The translations under genes and the position numbers were made by a program. The notes beneath the pieces were generated by a model. That model saw only the letters and a list, made by a program, of their open reading frames with translations. It made no database searches and was not told where the DNA came from. This document shows positions 1-6,060 of a stretch of 14,792 nucleotides of DNA, one piece after another. Each line of letters starts with the position of its first letter. Position 1 is the first letter of the stretch. The stretch spans positions 1-14,792 of the forward strand of contig CAZGDY010000034.1 in NCBI GenBank assembly GCA_964524965.1, written 5' to 3'. The DNA comes from Kmv34 sp964524965 (GTDB lineage: Bacteria; Aerophobota; Aerophobia; Aerophobales; B3-G15).

Positions 1-1
1 T

Positions 2-76
2 AAGGCAGAAAGTAAAAAAGGAGAAGGGACCACTTTCACCCTTGTTTTTCCTGCTGGAGGTGAGGATGGTGACTGA
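2..76 (+). CDS. Histidine kinase, C-terminal end (partial, 5' truncated by window)
   Basis: The window opens inside a reading frame of 24 codons ending in TGA at 74-76. Its residues GEGTTFTLVFP (codons at 20-52) match the end of a HATPase_c domain, where a G-x-G-T-x-F-x-[VL]-x-[FL]-P strand closes the ATP-binding fold of sensor histidine kinases. This is a short match, but the next gene is a response regulator that starts inside this frame, the normal arrangement of a two-component pair. The sensor and dimerisation domains lie outside the window, so the stimulus cannot be inferred. The same C-terminal strand recurs as a broken copy at 451-564. Confidence 0.75.
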   Translation, partial: KAESKKGEGTTFTLVFPAGGEDGD

Positions 77-446
77 TAAGCCAAAGATTCTCATTGTGGA
101 TGACGATGAAAAAATGGCTGATACTCTTTTTGACATCTTAAAAATTAAAGGTTACCAATCCCAGGTAGCTTATTCGGGCCAAGATGCCTTTAAAAAAATA
201 AAAAAAAGCTTCTTTAATTGTGTTATCAGTGATGTTAGAATGCCGGGAATGAATGGAATCGGGCTTTATAAAGTTATAAAAAATATCCAGCCTAATTTAG
301 CAGTTCTGTTCATGAGCGCTTATCCTTTTGATAAGACTATCAGGGAAGAGCTAAAAAATAATCCTATAACCGTTCTCACCAAACCTTTAGATGTTAATCT
401 TTTATTTGAGCTTTTATCTCAGATAATGTTGGGTTCAACAAAATAA
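66..446 (+). CDS. Single-domain response regulator (CheY-like receiver)
   Basis: A 126-residue receiver domain with no output domain. It would accept a phosphoryl group from the kinase encoded just upstream. Landmarks from the chosen start: acidic pocket D12-D13 in ILIVDDDE, phosphoacceptor D56 in ISDVRMPG, switch residue S84 in LFMSAY, conserved K106 in LTKPLD. I start at ATG 66 because GGAGGTGA at 56-63 is a strong ribosome binding site ahead of it; an in-frame ATG at 42 would add eight residues unlike any receiver N-terminus and deepen the overlap. The start lies 11 bases inside the kinase frame, so translation is probably coupled. With no DNA-binding domain, it probably acts by protein contact or as a phosphorelay intermediate. 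The last four residues (GSTK) may derive from a kinase remnant that follows. Confidence 0.9.
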   Translation: MVTDKPKILIVDDDEKMADTLFDILKIKGYQSQVAYSGQDAFKKIKKSFFNCVISDVRMPGMNGIGLYKVIKNIQPNLAVLFMSAYPFDKTIREELKNNPITVLTKPLDVNLLFELLSQIMLGSTK

Positions 447-450
447 GTAG

Positions 451-564
451 GGGTTAGGTCTTACTATTGCTAAAAACTTAACCGAGTTAAACGAGGGCAG
501 GATTAAGCTAGAAAGCAGGGAAGGGAAAGGGACTACTTTTACTCTTGTTTTCCCTAAAGCCTGA
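451..564 (+). pseudogene. Histidine kinase 3' remnant (HATPase_c G2 box to C-terminus)
   Basis: Reading 451-564 gives 37 codons ending in TGA. They begin in the ATP-binding G2 box (GLGLTIAKNL) and run through GKGTTFTLVFP to the stop, that is, the last part of a histidine kinase catalytic domain. There is no start codon and the frame is closed by TAG at 448-450, so this is not a gene. Its last part resembles the end of the kinase at 2-52: by hand I count 13 of 17 residues and about 39 of 51 bases identical. It therefore looks like the tail of a second, related kinase, lost by deletion or by recombination between tandem kinase/regulator copies. Confidence 0.75.
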
Positions 565-598
565 GTTATCTCAAGAGTTATAAGGCCAGTGCTTGTAA

Positions 599-668
599 TG
601 TAGCCTCTAATTTTAGTTAATATTTTTCGTATAAGAACTTTTCCAAACTTTAACTAAAATTTACTACA
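599..668. repeat. AT-rich inverted repeat, 12-bp perfect arms
   Basis: AATTTTAGTTAA at 609-620 is the exact reverse complement of 650-661, with a 29-base loop. Outside these arms, TGTAG (599-603) can also pair with CTACA (664-668) across a small internal loop. The stem is nearly all A/T and has no T-run after it, so it is not a standard intrinsic terminator. It could be a weak mRNA structure, an operator or the scar of a small mobile repeat. Confidence 0.55.
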
Positions 669-671
669 GCT

Positions 672-707
672 AATCCAAAAAGATTTCTGGGTAAACTTCT
701 TTGGATT
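672..707. repeat. Second inverted repeat, 8-bp arms
   Basis: AATCCAAA at 672-679 pairs exactly with TTTGGATT at 700-707. GA at 682-683 with TC at 698-699 can extend the stem past a two-base bulge. The loop is about 14-20 bases. It lies four bases after the first inverted repeat, so a transcript here could form two tandem hairpins. Confidence 0.4.
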
Positions 708-865
708 TAATTAGCAAGGAAAAGTATAATTATTGGAATTAGAAGTCGAGAAAGAGAGACGAGTAAAATTTTTGTCTATAGTAAGCTGAAAAAAGTTCTG
801 ATGCTGAAGGCTTTGTTGACCAGGAACTAAAATCAGAGAAGTAAAAATTTTGAAGGAGTGTAGTT

Positions 866-1495
866 ATGCCGAAGATTGAGCCATTTGAAGAGCATACATC
901 CCGATATGAAGATTGGTTTAAGAAAAATAAATTTGTTTATGAATCAGAGCTTCGTGCGATTAGAGAGCAATTACCGGCAAGGGGAAAAGGCATTGAAATT
1001 GGCGTAGGTAGTGGTTTATTTGCTGCCCCCTTAGGTATAAAATTTGGGGTTGAGCCATCAGCTAAAATGCGAGAGCTTGCTCGTAAAAGGGATATTGAGG
1101 TGGTTGAGGGAGTAGCGGAAAAACTGCCTTTTGATGATGCTCAGTTTGAATTTGCATTAATGGTAACTACTATTTGTTTTGTTGATGATATCCAAGCTTC
1201 TTTTAAAGAAGCATATCGGATATTGAAACCTGGCGGGTCTTTGGTAATTGGATTTGTTGATAAAAAAAGCCCCATCGGAAAATTATATCAGCAGCATAAA
1301 ATGGAAAGCGTTTTTTACAAGACAGCTACATTTTACTCGGTAGATGAGGTTGTTTCTTACCTGGAAAAAGCATGTTTTGGAAATTTTAATTTTACTCAAA
1401 CAATTTTTCATAAATTTTCCCAGATAAAAAATGAAGAACCGATAAAAAAAGGTTATGGTGATGGTTCATTTGTTGTAATCAGAGCAATAAAATAA
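866..1495 (+). CDS. Class I SAM-dependent methyltransferase (Methyltransf_11 type)
   Basis: A 209-residue protein with the Rossmann methyltransferase signature. Motif I is GIEIGVGSG (about 42-50), the acidic residue that usually binds the SAM ribose is E63 in GVEPS, the segment LPFDDAQFEFALMVTTICFV (88-107) covers motifs II-III, and LKPGG is at 120-124. This places it near UbiE/BioC-like small-molecule methyltransferases, but nothing in the protein or its neighbours identifies the substrate. It has no membrane segment or signal peptide, so it should be cytosolic. The C-terminal half (YQQHK to TFYSVDEV) looks like the lid region seen in many uncharacterised members. The start ATG is preceded by AAGGAG at 853-858 with a 7-base spacer. 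It stands alone, with about 300 bases upstream and 158 downstream. The family call is firm, the role unknown. Confidence 0.9.
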   Translation: MPKIEPFEEHTSRYEDWFKKNKFVYESELRAIREQLPARGKGIEIGVGSGLFAAPLGIKFGVEPSAKMRELARKRDIEVVEGVAEKLPFDDAQFEFALMVTTICFVDDIQASFKEAYRILKPGGSLVIGFVDKKSPIGKLYQQHKMESVFYKTATFYSVDEVVSYLEKACFGNFNFTQTIFHKFSQIKNEEPIKKGYGDGSFVVIRAIK

Positions 1496-1520
1496 GTGAG
1501 AATCCCTCATTTAGTTTTTA
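1494..1520 (+). terminator. Possible weak intrinsic terminator
   Basis: AAGTGAG (1494-1500) can pair with CTCATTT (1506-1512) including one G-U pair, with a 5-base loop. It is followed by AGTTTTTA. The stem is short and poor in G/C and starts within the methyltransferase stop codon, so termination would be inefficient. Confidence 0.3.
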
Positions 1521-1555
1521 GCCCAATGCTTATCAAAGAAACACCAGATGTGAAA

Positions 1556-1583
1556 TTGACATTTCTTTTGCCTGTGATAGACT
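1556..1583 (+). promoter_or_regulatory. Possible sigma-70 promoter for the LigD-PE gene
   Basis: A perfect -35 box TTGACA (1556-1561) is followed 16 bases later by TAGACT (1578-1583), which matches four of six positions of TATAAT. It lies about 70 bases before the next start codon in the 158-base gap. Such AT-rich matches occur by chance, so this is a candidate only. Confidence 0.4.
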
Positions 1584-1653
1584 AATTTTTAGCAGTAGGT
1601 CTTTTTGTAAGAGGGTTTCTAAAAGGTTGTGAAGCAATACCGAGAATGAAGTT

Positions 1654-2217
1654 ATGAAATTAGAAGAATATCAAAGAAAACGGCATTTTGAGAAAACACC
1701 TGAGCCCGAAGCAATAAAAAAGAAAAAACTTGGAAACTCTTTTGTTGTACAAAAACATGTGGCTAGTCACCTACATTATGATTTTCGTCTGGAAACAAAT
1801 GGGGTGTTAAAAAGTTGGGCTATTCCAAAAGGGCCAAGCATGAGCCCTTCTGAAAAGCGATTAGCCATTCAGGTGGAAGATCATCCTGTTGAATATAGAA
1901 ATTTTGAAGGAGTAATTCCACCCGGAGAGTATGGTGCAGGGACAGTGATGATTTGGGACTTTGGAACTTATGAGTTATTGGATGGAAAGGATTTGAGCCA
2001 GAGTTTGAAGAAGGGAGGAATTAAGTTTTATTTAAACGGTAAGAAATTAAGAGGTGGATTTATTCTTATTCGCACTAAGTATCATGATAGTATAAAAAAC
2101 TGGCTTTTAATCAAAGAAAATGACGAGTGCGCCAATAAAGGTTTAAACATAACCAAAGAACAACTCAAATCAGCTTATAGCGGTAAAGACTTATCTGAGA
2201 TAGCCCGATCAAAATGA
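1654..2217 (+). CDS. Stand-alone LigD-type 3'-phosphoesterase (DNA repair)
   Basis: A 187-residue protein that consists only of the 3'-phosphoesterase (PE) domain found at the N-terminus of many bacterial LigD proteins. In that family the domain trims 3'-phosphates and 3'-terminal ribonucleotides from DNA ends with Mn2+, preparing them for repair. The core FVVQKHVASHLHYDFRLE spans about 30-47. H35, H41, D43 and H77 align with the metal-binding and catalytic H42, H48, D50 and H84 known from Pseudomonas LigD at a constant offset of seven; R45, K59, R69 and Y81 also fit. PPGEYGAGTV (89-98) is a further hallmark. No ligase or polymerase domain follows, and no Ku gene is near. Independent PE proteins are known in some bacteria and archaea. 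The ATG is the first in the frame after TGA at 1630, but it has no clear ribosome binding site. Confidence 0.92.
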   Translation: MKLEEYQRKRHFEKTPEPEAIKKKKLGNSFVVQKHVASHLHYDFRLETNGVLKSWAIPKGPSMSPSEKRLAIQVEDHPVEYRNFEGVIPPGEYGAGTVMIWDFGTYELLDGKDLSQSLKKGGIKFYLNGKKLRGGFILIRTKYHDSIKNWLLIKENDECANKGLNITKEQLKSAYSGKDLSEIARSK

Positions 2218-2298
2218 AAGGAGATGATGAAAATTAAATTTAATTTATGAAATAAAGATTTTTAACTAAATTCAATTATAATAAAAGGAGGTAGACTA

Positions 2299-3066
2299 AT
2301 GGCAGAGTCAATCTTGGAGTTAACAGAAAGAACACTGACCGATAAAAAACTTTCCTTTGGGTTGTACATTGTTTTTCTTCTTGTCGTAGTTGTTATCGGT
2401 ATTGTTACAGGAATAATAGCCACCATTTTTACTGGATTTACTGGATTTGGGGCGGGGAAAATAATCTCCACTTTGATTTCTTTTCTTGTGGCTATTTATC
2501 TGTGGTGGTATAACTGGCTTCTTTACAAAAGAAGAAATCAGCATTTTGACAGAATAAAAAGGCTTAAGATTAATTTATCTAAGCTAATTAAGGAAAAGTT
2601 TGATAGTGAGGTTGTAGATCCGGGGAAAACAGATCCTTTATTAACTAAGAGAGAAGCACACCACTCAAAACCTTTGTTCGTTTTCTGGCTTATATTCAGT
2701 TACCTTGGGAATTTAGGCTCGTTTAGTCGAGGCTTTGGTGTTTTTAGCATTTTAAGTGTTATTCTGGGTTTGATTGTAGTTTATTATCTGACTGTAGATT
2801 ATTACTATCACGAACAGGGAGAGTTAGCCTTTTTTGGGAAAGTTGGGGAAATTCTAAAAGGTAAAAATATCTCTTTTAATTGTACTCTCGCTCATCCTCT
2901 TCAGCGCAGACGCTATGGGCTTTATATTTTCCTTAGCATTATAACCCTGGGTATATTTAGTATTTACTGGGCCTTTGTCCTCTTCCGTGATCCTAATCAT
3001 CATTTCGATACTCATGAATTTTTAGAGAGCCAATTGGAACAAATTATACAACAACAGATAACTTAA
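2299..3066 (+). CDS. DUF4234-like multi-pass membrane protein with internal repeat
   Basis: A 255-residue membrane protein of unknown function. Hydrophobic spans lie at about 19-45, 54-76, 125-140, 146-168 and 206-229. The last one (GLYIFLSIITLGIFSIYWAF) resembles the DUF4234 pattern, a glycine-rich helix followed by IYW. The protein has an internal repeat: a Trp-containing membrane helix then N-x-HFD and an amphipathic charged helix, once at about 70-100 (NQHFDRIKRLK) and again at about 223-252 (NHHFDTHEFLE). This suggests an ancestral duplication of a helix plus cytoplasmic arm. Translation signals are strong: AAAGGAGGT at 2283-2291, 7 bases before the ATG. The next gene also encodes a small membrane protein. 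I cannot assign a substrate or activity. Confidence 0.75.
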   Translation: MAESILELTERTLTDKKLSFGLYIVFLLVVVVIGIVTGIIATIFTGFTGFGAGKIISTLISFLVAIYLWWYNWLLYKRRNQHFDRIKRLKINLSKLIKEKFDSEVVDPGKTDPLLTKREAHHSKPLFVFWLIFSYLGNLGSFSRGFGVFSILSVILGLIVVYYLTVDYYYHEQGELAFFGKVGEILKGKNISFNCTLAHPLQRRRYGLYIFLSIITLGIFSIYWAFVLFRDPNHHFDTHEFLESQLEQIIQQQIT

Positions 3067-3134
3067 TGAGCTGAGATAAGAGGTAAAAAGAGGGAAGAAC
3101 AGAAAAATATGCAATAACTATAAGGAATTCTGAA

Positions 3135-3461
3135 ATGGCAAAAACATCAATGAATTTGGAAGAAAACATAGCAGGGCTTTTGTGTTATGTTTTGGGATGG
3201 GTAACCGGCATTGTTTTTTTAGTTTTAGAGAAAGAGAACAAATTTGTTCGATTCCACGCTTTTCAGTCCTTGTTAACATTTCTGCCACTTTCAGTACTAG
3301 CCTGGATATTAAGACAGATACCATTAGTTGGATGGCCCCTCGCAGGTTTGGTATGGGTGTTGATCCTTATCCTTTGGTTAATTTTAATGTTCAAAGCTTA
3401 CCGAGGTGAGAAATACAAATTGCTCATTGTAGGAAGTATTGCCGAAAAACAGACAGAATAG
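3135..3461 (+). CDS. DUF4870-like small membrane protein
   Basis: A 108-residue protein with three or four hydrophobic helices at about 11-31, 44-58 and 66-88. The N-terminal pattern NLEENIAGLLCYVLGWVTG, then LEKENKFVRFHAFQS, is characteristic of the DUF4870 family, which is distantly related to Tic20-like proteins. The charged KENKFVRFHA loop between the first two helices is the family's most conserved part. Function is unknown; members are generally called small integral inner-membrane proteins. The start ATG follows AAGGA at 3122-3126 with an 8-base spacer. It lies 68 bases after the DUF4234-like gene and may be co-transcribed with it. Confidence 0.82.
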   Translation: MAKTSMNLEENIAGLLCYVLGWVTGIVFLVLEKENKFVRFHAFQSLLTFLPLSVLAWILRQIPLVGWPLAGLVWVLILILWLILMFKAYRGEKYKLLIVGSIAEKQTE

Positions 3462-3540
3462 AGTTCAAAAGGGTTTTTAGCTCTTCTTTAAAAAAGAAAA
3501 AATTTAAATAAATTGTTCAAATAGTGATATCAGGAGATGA

Positions 3541-4878
3541 ATGTTGAAACTTGGAATAATTGGGGGAATGGTGGGATTAGCCATATTTTTTGCCTCTCAA
3601 GCTACTATGGCGCAAACTGAGATTATCTTTTGGACTACCGAGATAGAAAACAAAAGTTTACAGATTCAACAGAATTTAGCCTCTAAATTTCAGAAAGAAA
3701 ATCCCGAAATTAAAATAAAAATTGTTCCTATAGATAATTCAATCCTTTTGGAGAAGGCAACATCCAACCCGCTTCCCGATATCATATTTCACCCCATAGA
3801 TTATACTGCTCGCTTGGTAGAGGAGGAAATATTTGATGTTGATACTGCAACCGAGATAATAAAAGATTTAGGTGAGAACACTCTATCTATTGGGGCTTTA
3901 AATTTAGTCAGATACCAAGGAGGTTTTAGTGCTATTCCTGTAGAGGGATGGGGTCAGATTTTAATTTACAGAAAGGATCTTTTAGAAGATAAGGGATATT
4001 CGGCACCTCAGAGCTGGGAAAATATAAAAAAAGCAGCTCAGGCTCTTAATGATCCTCCCCTTATTTGGGGATTTGAAGTTCCCACCTCTCCTGAGGATAG
4101 TTATACCCAGCAGGTTTTTGAAGGCTTTTCTCTTTCTAATAACGCTCGTTTGGTAGATGCTGAAACTGATACGGTTAACCTTAATACTCCTGAGTTCATC
4201 GATACTTTAAGATTTTATAAAGAGCTTTCTAAATTTACTCCTCCGGGAAACGTTCAGCAGCATCATACAAAAATGGATTACCTTAGAGGAAGATGTGCTA
4301 TGATAATGTGGCCTTCTTTTATTCTTTCCCAGATTTGTGGGTTGGAAGGTGATGAGCGACCTTTGGTAAGGGATCTTCACAAGAAAACAGGATTTGTTGC
4401 TGTAATTGAAGGTGAACAGGGAGCTGCTCAATATGGACAGATAAATTATCTGGGTATAACCAAGAAAGCCACTAAAGACGCAGTTAAAAAATGGGTAAAG
4501 TTCATCCTTGAGGATGAGTACCTGTCCTGGCTAAGCATGAGACCGGAAGGTAAACTTCCTTTAAGAAAAGGAACCAGGGAAGAGCCAGGTAAGTTCATGG
4601 AAGGGTGGAAAGAGTTAATGTTAGGTTTGAAGATAAAGAGTAAAATTTCTAACTGGTATGATAATGAGACTTTAAATCCACTTCTCGTAGGTACTGAAAA
4701 ATTTGACAGATGGGGTTTTGCTAATCAGAGAGGACTTTTAATAGCGAGGATATATCACACTAACTTAATCCCTATAGTTTTAAAAAGATACCTTGACGGG
4801 GATATATTTACGGCTGAGGTAGCTGCCGGACTAATGAACGATCTTGTGAAAGGGCTTGGAAACGAGCGCTTAAAATAA
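3541..4878 (+). CDS. Periplasmic ABC-type solute-binding protein, family 1
   Basis: A 445-residue extracellular solute-binding protein of the MalE/UgpB type, which captures a ligand, often a sugar, for an ABC importer. The N-terminus is a signal peptide: hydrophobic core to about residue 20, then ATMAQ ending near residue 25. There is no lipobox cysteine, so the mature protein should be soluble in the periplasm. Mature sequence begins TEIIFWTTE, typical of family 1 (an IxFW strand followed by helix 1 with FQKENPEIKIKI). The GWGQILIYRKDLLEDKGY segment (about 136-153) followed by PQSWENIKKAAQAL is the usual hinge and second-lobe entry. The ligand cannot be read from the sequence. No permease or ATPase gene lies on either side. 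The ATG has GGAG at 3533-3536 with a short 4-base spacer; an internal ATG at 3568 is a less likely start because it shortens the signal peptide. Confidence 0.88.
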   Translation: MLKLGIIGGMVGLAIFFASQATMAQTEIIFWTTEIENKSLQIQQNLASKFQKENPEIKIKIVPIDNSILLEKATSNPLPDIIFHPIDYTARLVEEEIFDVDTATEIIKDLGENTLSIGALNLVRYQGGFSAIPVEGWGQILIYRKDLLEDKGYSAPQSWENIKKAAQALNDPPLIWGFEVPTSPEDSYTQQVFEGFSLSNNARLVDAETDTVNLNTPEFIDTLRFYKELSKFTPPGNVQQHHTKMDYLRGRCAMIMWPSFILSQICGLEGDERPLVRDLHKKTGFVAVIEGEQGAAQYGQINYLGITKKATKDAVKKWVKFILEDEYLSWLSMRPEGKLPLRKGTREEPGKFMEGWKELMLGLKIKSKISNWYDNETLNPLLVGTEKFDRWGFANQRGLLIARIYHTNLIPIVLKRYLDGDIFTAEVAAGLMNDLVKGLGNERLK

Positions 4879-4909
4879 ATAAAATCTATCGTTGAAAAGA
4901 GGTGAAATA

Positions 4910-5110
4910 GTGACTGATTGTTCGAATATTAAAGAAAACCTGAAAAATTGTAATTGCAGTTATGAACCTTGCTCCAGGAAGGGAAAATGCTGTGAGTGCA
5001 TAAGGTACCACTGGCGAATGGGAGAGTTACCGGCTTGTTTTTTTCCTTCTGAGGTAGAAAAAACTTATGACCGTTCTATAGAGCGATTTGTTAAGTTATA
5101 TAAGAAGTAA
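4910..5110 (+). CDS. Cysteine-rich small protein, DUF6485-like
   Basis: A 66-residue protein with eight cysteines (C4, C14, C16, C21, C27, C28, C30, C43) and H34. The pattern NCxCxxxPCxRKGxCCEC, followed by IRYH and GELPACFFP, fits a family I recall as DUF6485, whose function is unknown. The spacing suggests metal (zinc or Fe-S) or disulfide binding, but this is inference. I start at GTG 4910 because AGAGGTG at 4898-4904 lies five bases before it; an in-frame TTG at 4892 would precede that site and add six residues. It begins 31 bases after the solute-binding protein gene and may share its transcript. Its stop lies only 26 bases from the stop of the convergent fabD gene. Confidence 0.78.
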   Translation: MTDCSNIKENLKNCNCSYEPCSRKGKCCECIRYHWRMGELPACFFPSEVEKTYDRSIERFVKLYKK

Positions 5111-5136
5111 AAAGCTGTGCACTATCATTAGGATAA

Positions 5137-6060
5137 TCAGGGAATTAGACTAATTAATTTACTTATTGATGTCTGGTCATTAATTCCCGTAATGGTTACT
5201 TTCTTGTTTATTCTTTTCATCAAACCTTGAAGTACCTTTCCAGGACCAACTTCCACAAAGAAATTAAAACCTTCGTTAACTAAAGATTCCATACTTTTTT
5301 CCCATAAAACAGGGTGGTCCATCTGTAATTTTAAATTATCTTTGATTTTGCTCTTAGAGGTGGCAAACTCACCGGTGGCATTACTGAGTATGGGGCAAAT
5401 AGGCTGAAAAAATGTAAATTTTTCTAAAAACAAAGAAAATTCTTTTGCCGCATCCTTCATTAAGGGTGAATGGAAGGCACCGGAAACAGGCAAAAGAACC
5501 ACTTTTTTGGCTCCAATTTTTTTAATTTTTTCAACTCCCTCTAATACTTTTTCCTTTTCTCCGGAAATAACCACCTGTCCTGGGCAATTGAAATTTACTA
5601 CCTTTACCCCTGTAGTTTTATGGCATATATCAATTATTTTCTCAGTACCAAGTCCAATAATTGCTGCCATTGACCCTTTCTTATTTTTGCCAGCTTGCTC
5701 CATTAGGTTAGCTCTTTTTTTAATGATTTTTAAAGTTGTAGGAAAATCAAGTACCTCTGCTGTTAGAAGGGCATTATATTCACCCAGACTGTGGCCGGCA
5801 ACTGCCTGAGGATTAATTCCTTTTTCTTTTATTAGTTTAGTTATAATCCAGTTTATTGTAAGAAGAGCTGGTTGCAGGTTGGAAGTTTTAGTAAGTTCTT
5901 TCTCTGGAGCTTCTAAACAGATTCTTTTTATGTCAAAACCAAGAGCCTTGTTTGCCTCATTAAATACCTCGTTAGCAGCAGGATAAAAACTAATCAGGTT
6001 TTTACCCATGCCTATTTTTTGCGAGGCTTGCCCTGGGTGTAAAAAAGCAATTTTTTTCAC
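5137..6060 (-). CDS. fabD: Malonyl-CoA:ACP transacylase
   Basis: A 307-residue transacylase that moves the malonyl group from CoA to acyl carrier protein, the entry step of type II fatty-acid elongation in the cytosol. The nucleophile is S91 in GHSLGEY, with H197 in GAFHSPL as its catalytic partner. R116 (KKRANLM) should hold the malonyl carboxylate. FLHPGQASQ near the N-terminus, [10 protein letters not shown] (158-167) and [12 protein letters not shown] near the C-terminus are family hallmarks; the length is normal. The start is GTG at 6060-6058, overlapping the gyrA stop as GTGA, and there is no clear ribosome binding site, which suggests coupled translation. It is the last gene of the minus-strand run. 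No other fab genes are near. Confidence 0.96.
   Translation of the reverse strand: MKKIAFLHPGQASQKIGMGKNLISFYPAANEVFNEANKALGFDIKRICLEAPEKELTKTSNLQPALLTINWIITKLIKEKGINPQAVAGHSLGEYNALLTAEVLDFPTTLKIIKKRANLMEQAGKNKKGSMAAIIGLGTEKIIDICHKTTGVKVVNFNCPGQVVISGEKEKVLEGVEKIKKIGAKKVVLLPVSGAFHSPLMKDAAKEFSLFLEKFTFFQPICPILSNATGEFATSKSKIKDNLKLQMDHPVLWEKSMESLVNEGFNFFVEVGPGKVLQGLMKRINKKVTITGINDQTSISKLISLIP

Larger units (their letters stand above)
565..865. other. Gene-free stretch with two inverted repeats
   Basis: No open frame here has kinase, regulator or other recognisable similarity, and no tRNA-like cloverleaf is visible. The stretch holds two inverted repeats (599-668 and 672-707) followed by AT-rich sequence. 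The ribosome binding site for the next gene is AAGGAG at 853-858. I see no convincing promoter: TTGACC at 816-821 lacks a well-spaced -10 box. Confidence 0.6.

Noticed and set aside
715..835. Short open frame in the gene-free stretch
   Set aside because: It has no start with a ribosome binding site, its product is low in complexity and resembles nothing I know.
2277..2282. Perfect TATAAT just before the DUF4234-like gene
   Set aside because: It lies directly against the ribosome binding site (2283-2291). Transcription from it would start within or after that site, so it is unlikely to be the working -10 box.
3484..3498. Small hairpin TTCTTT-AAA-AAAGAA after the DUF4870-like gene
   Set aside because: The stem is six A/T-rich pairs with a three-base loop and no T-run on the plus strand. 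It is expected by chance in poly-A/T sequence.
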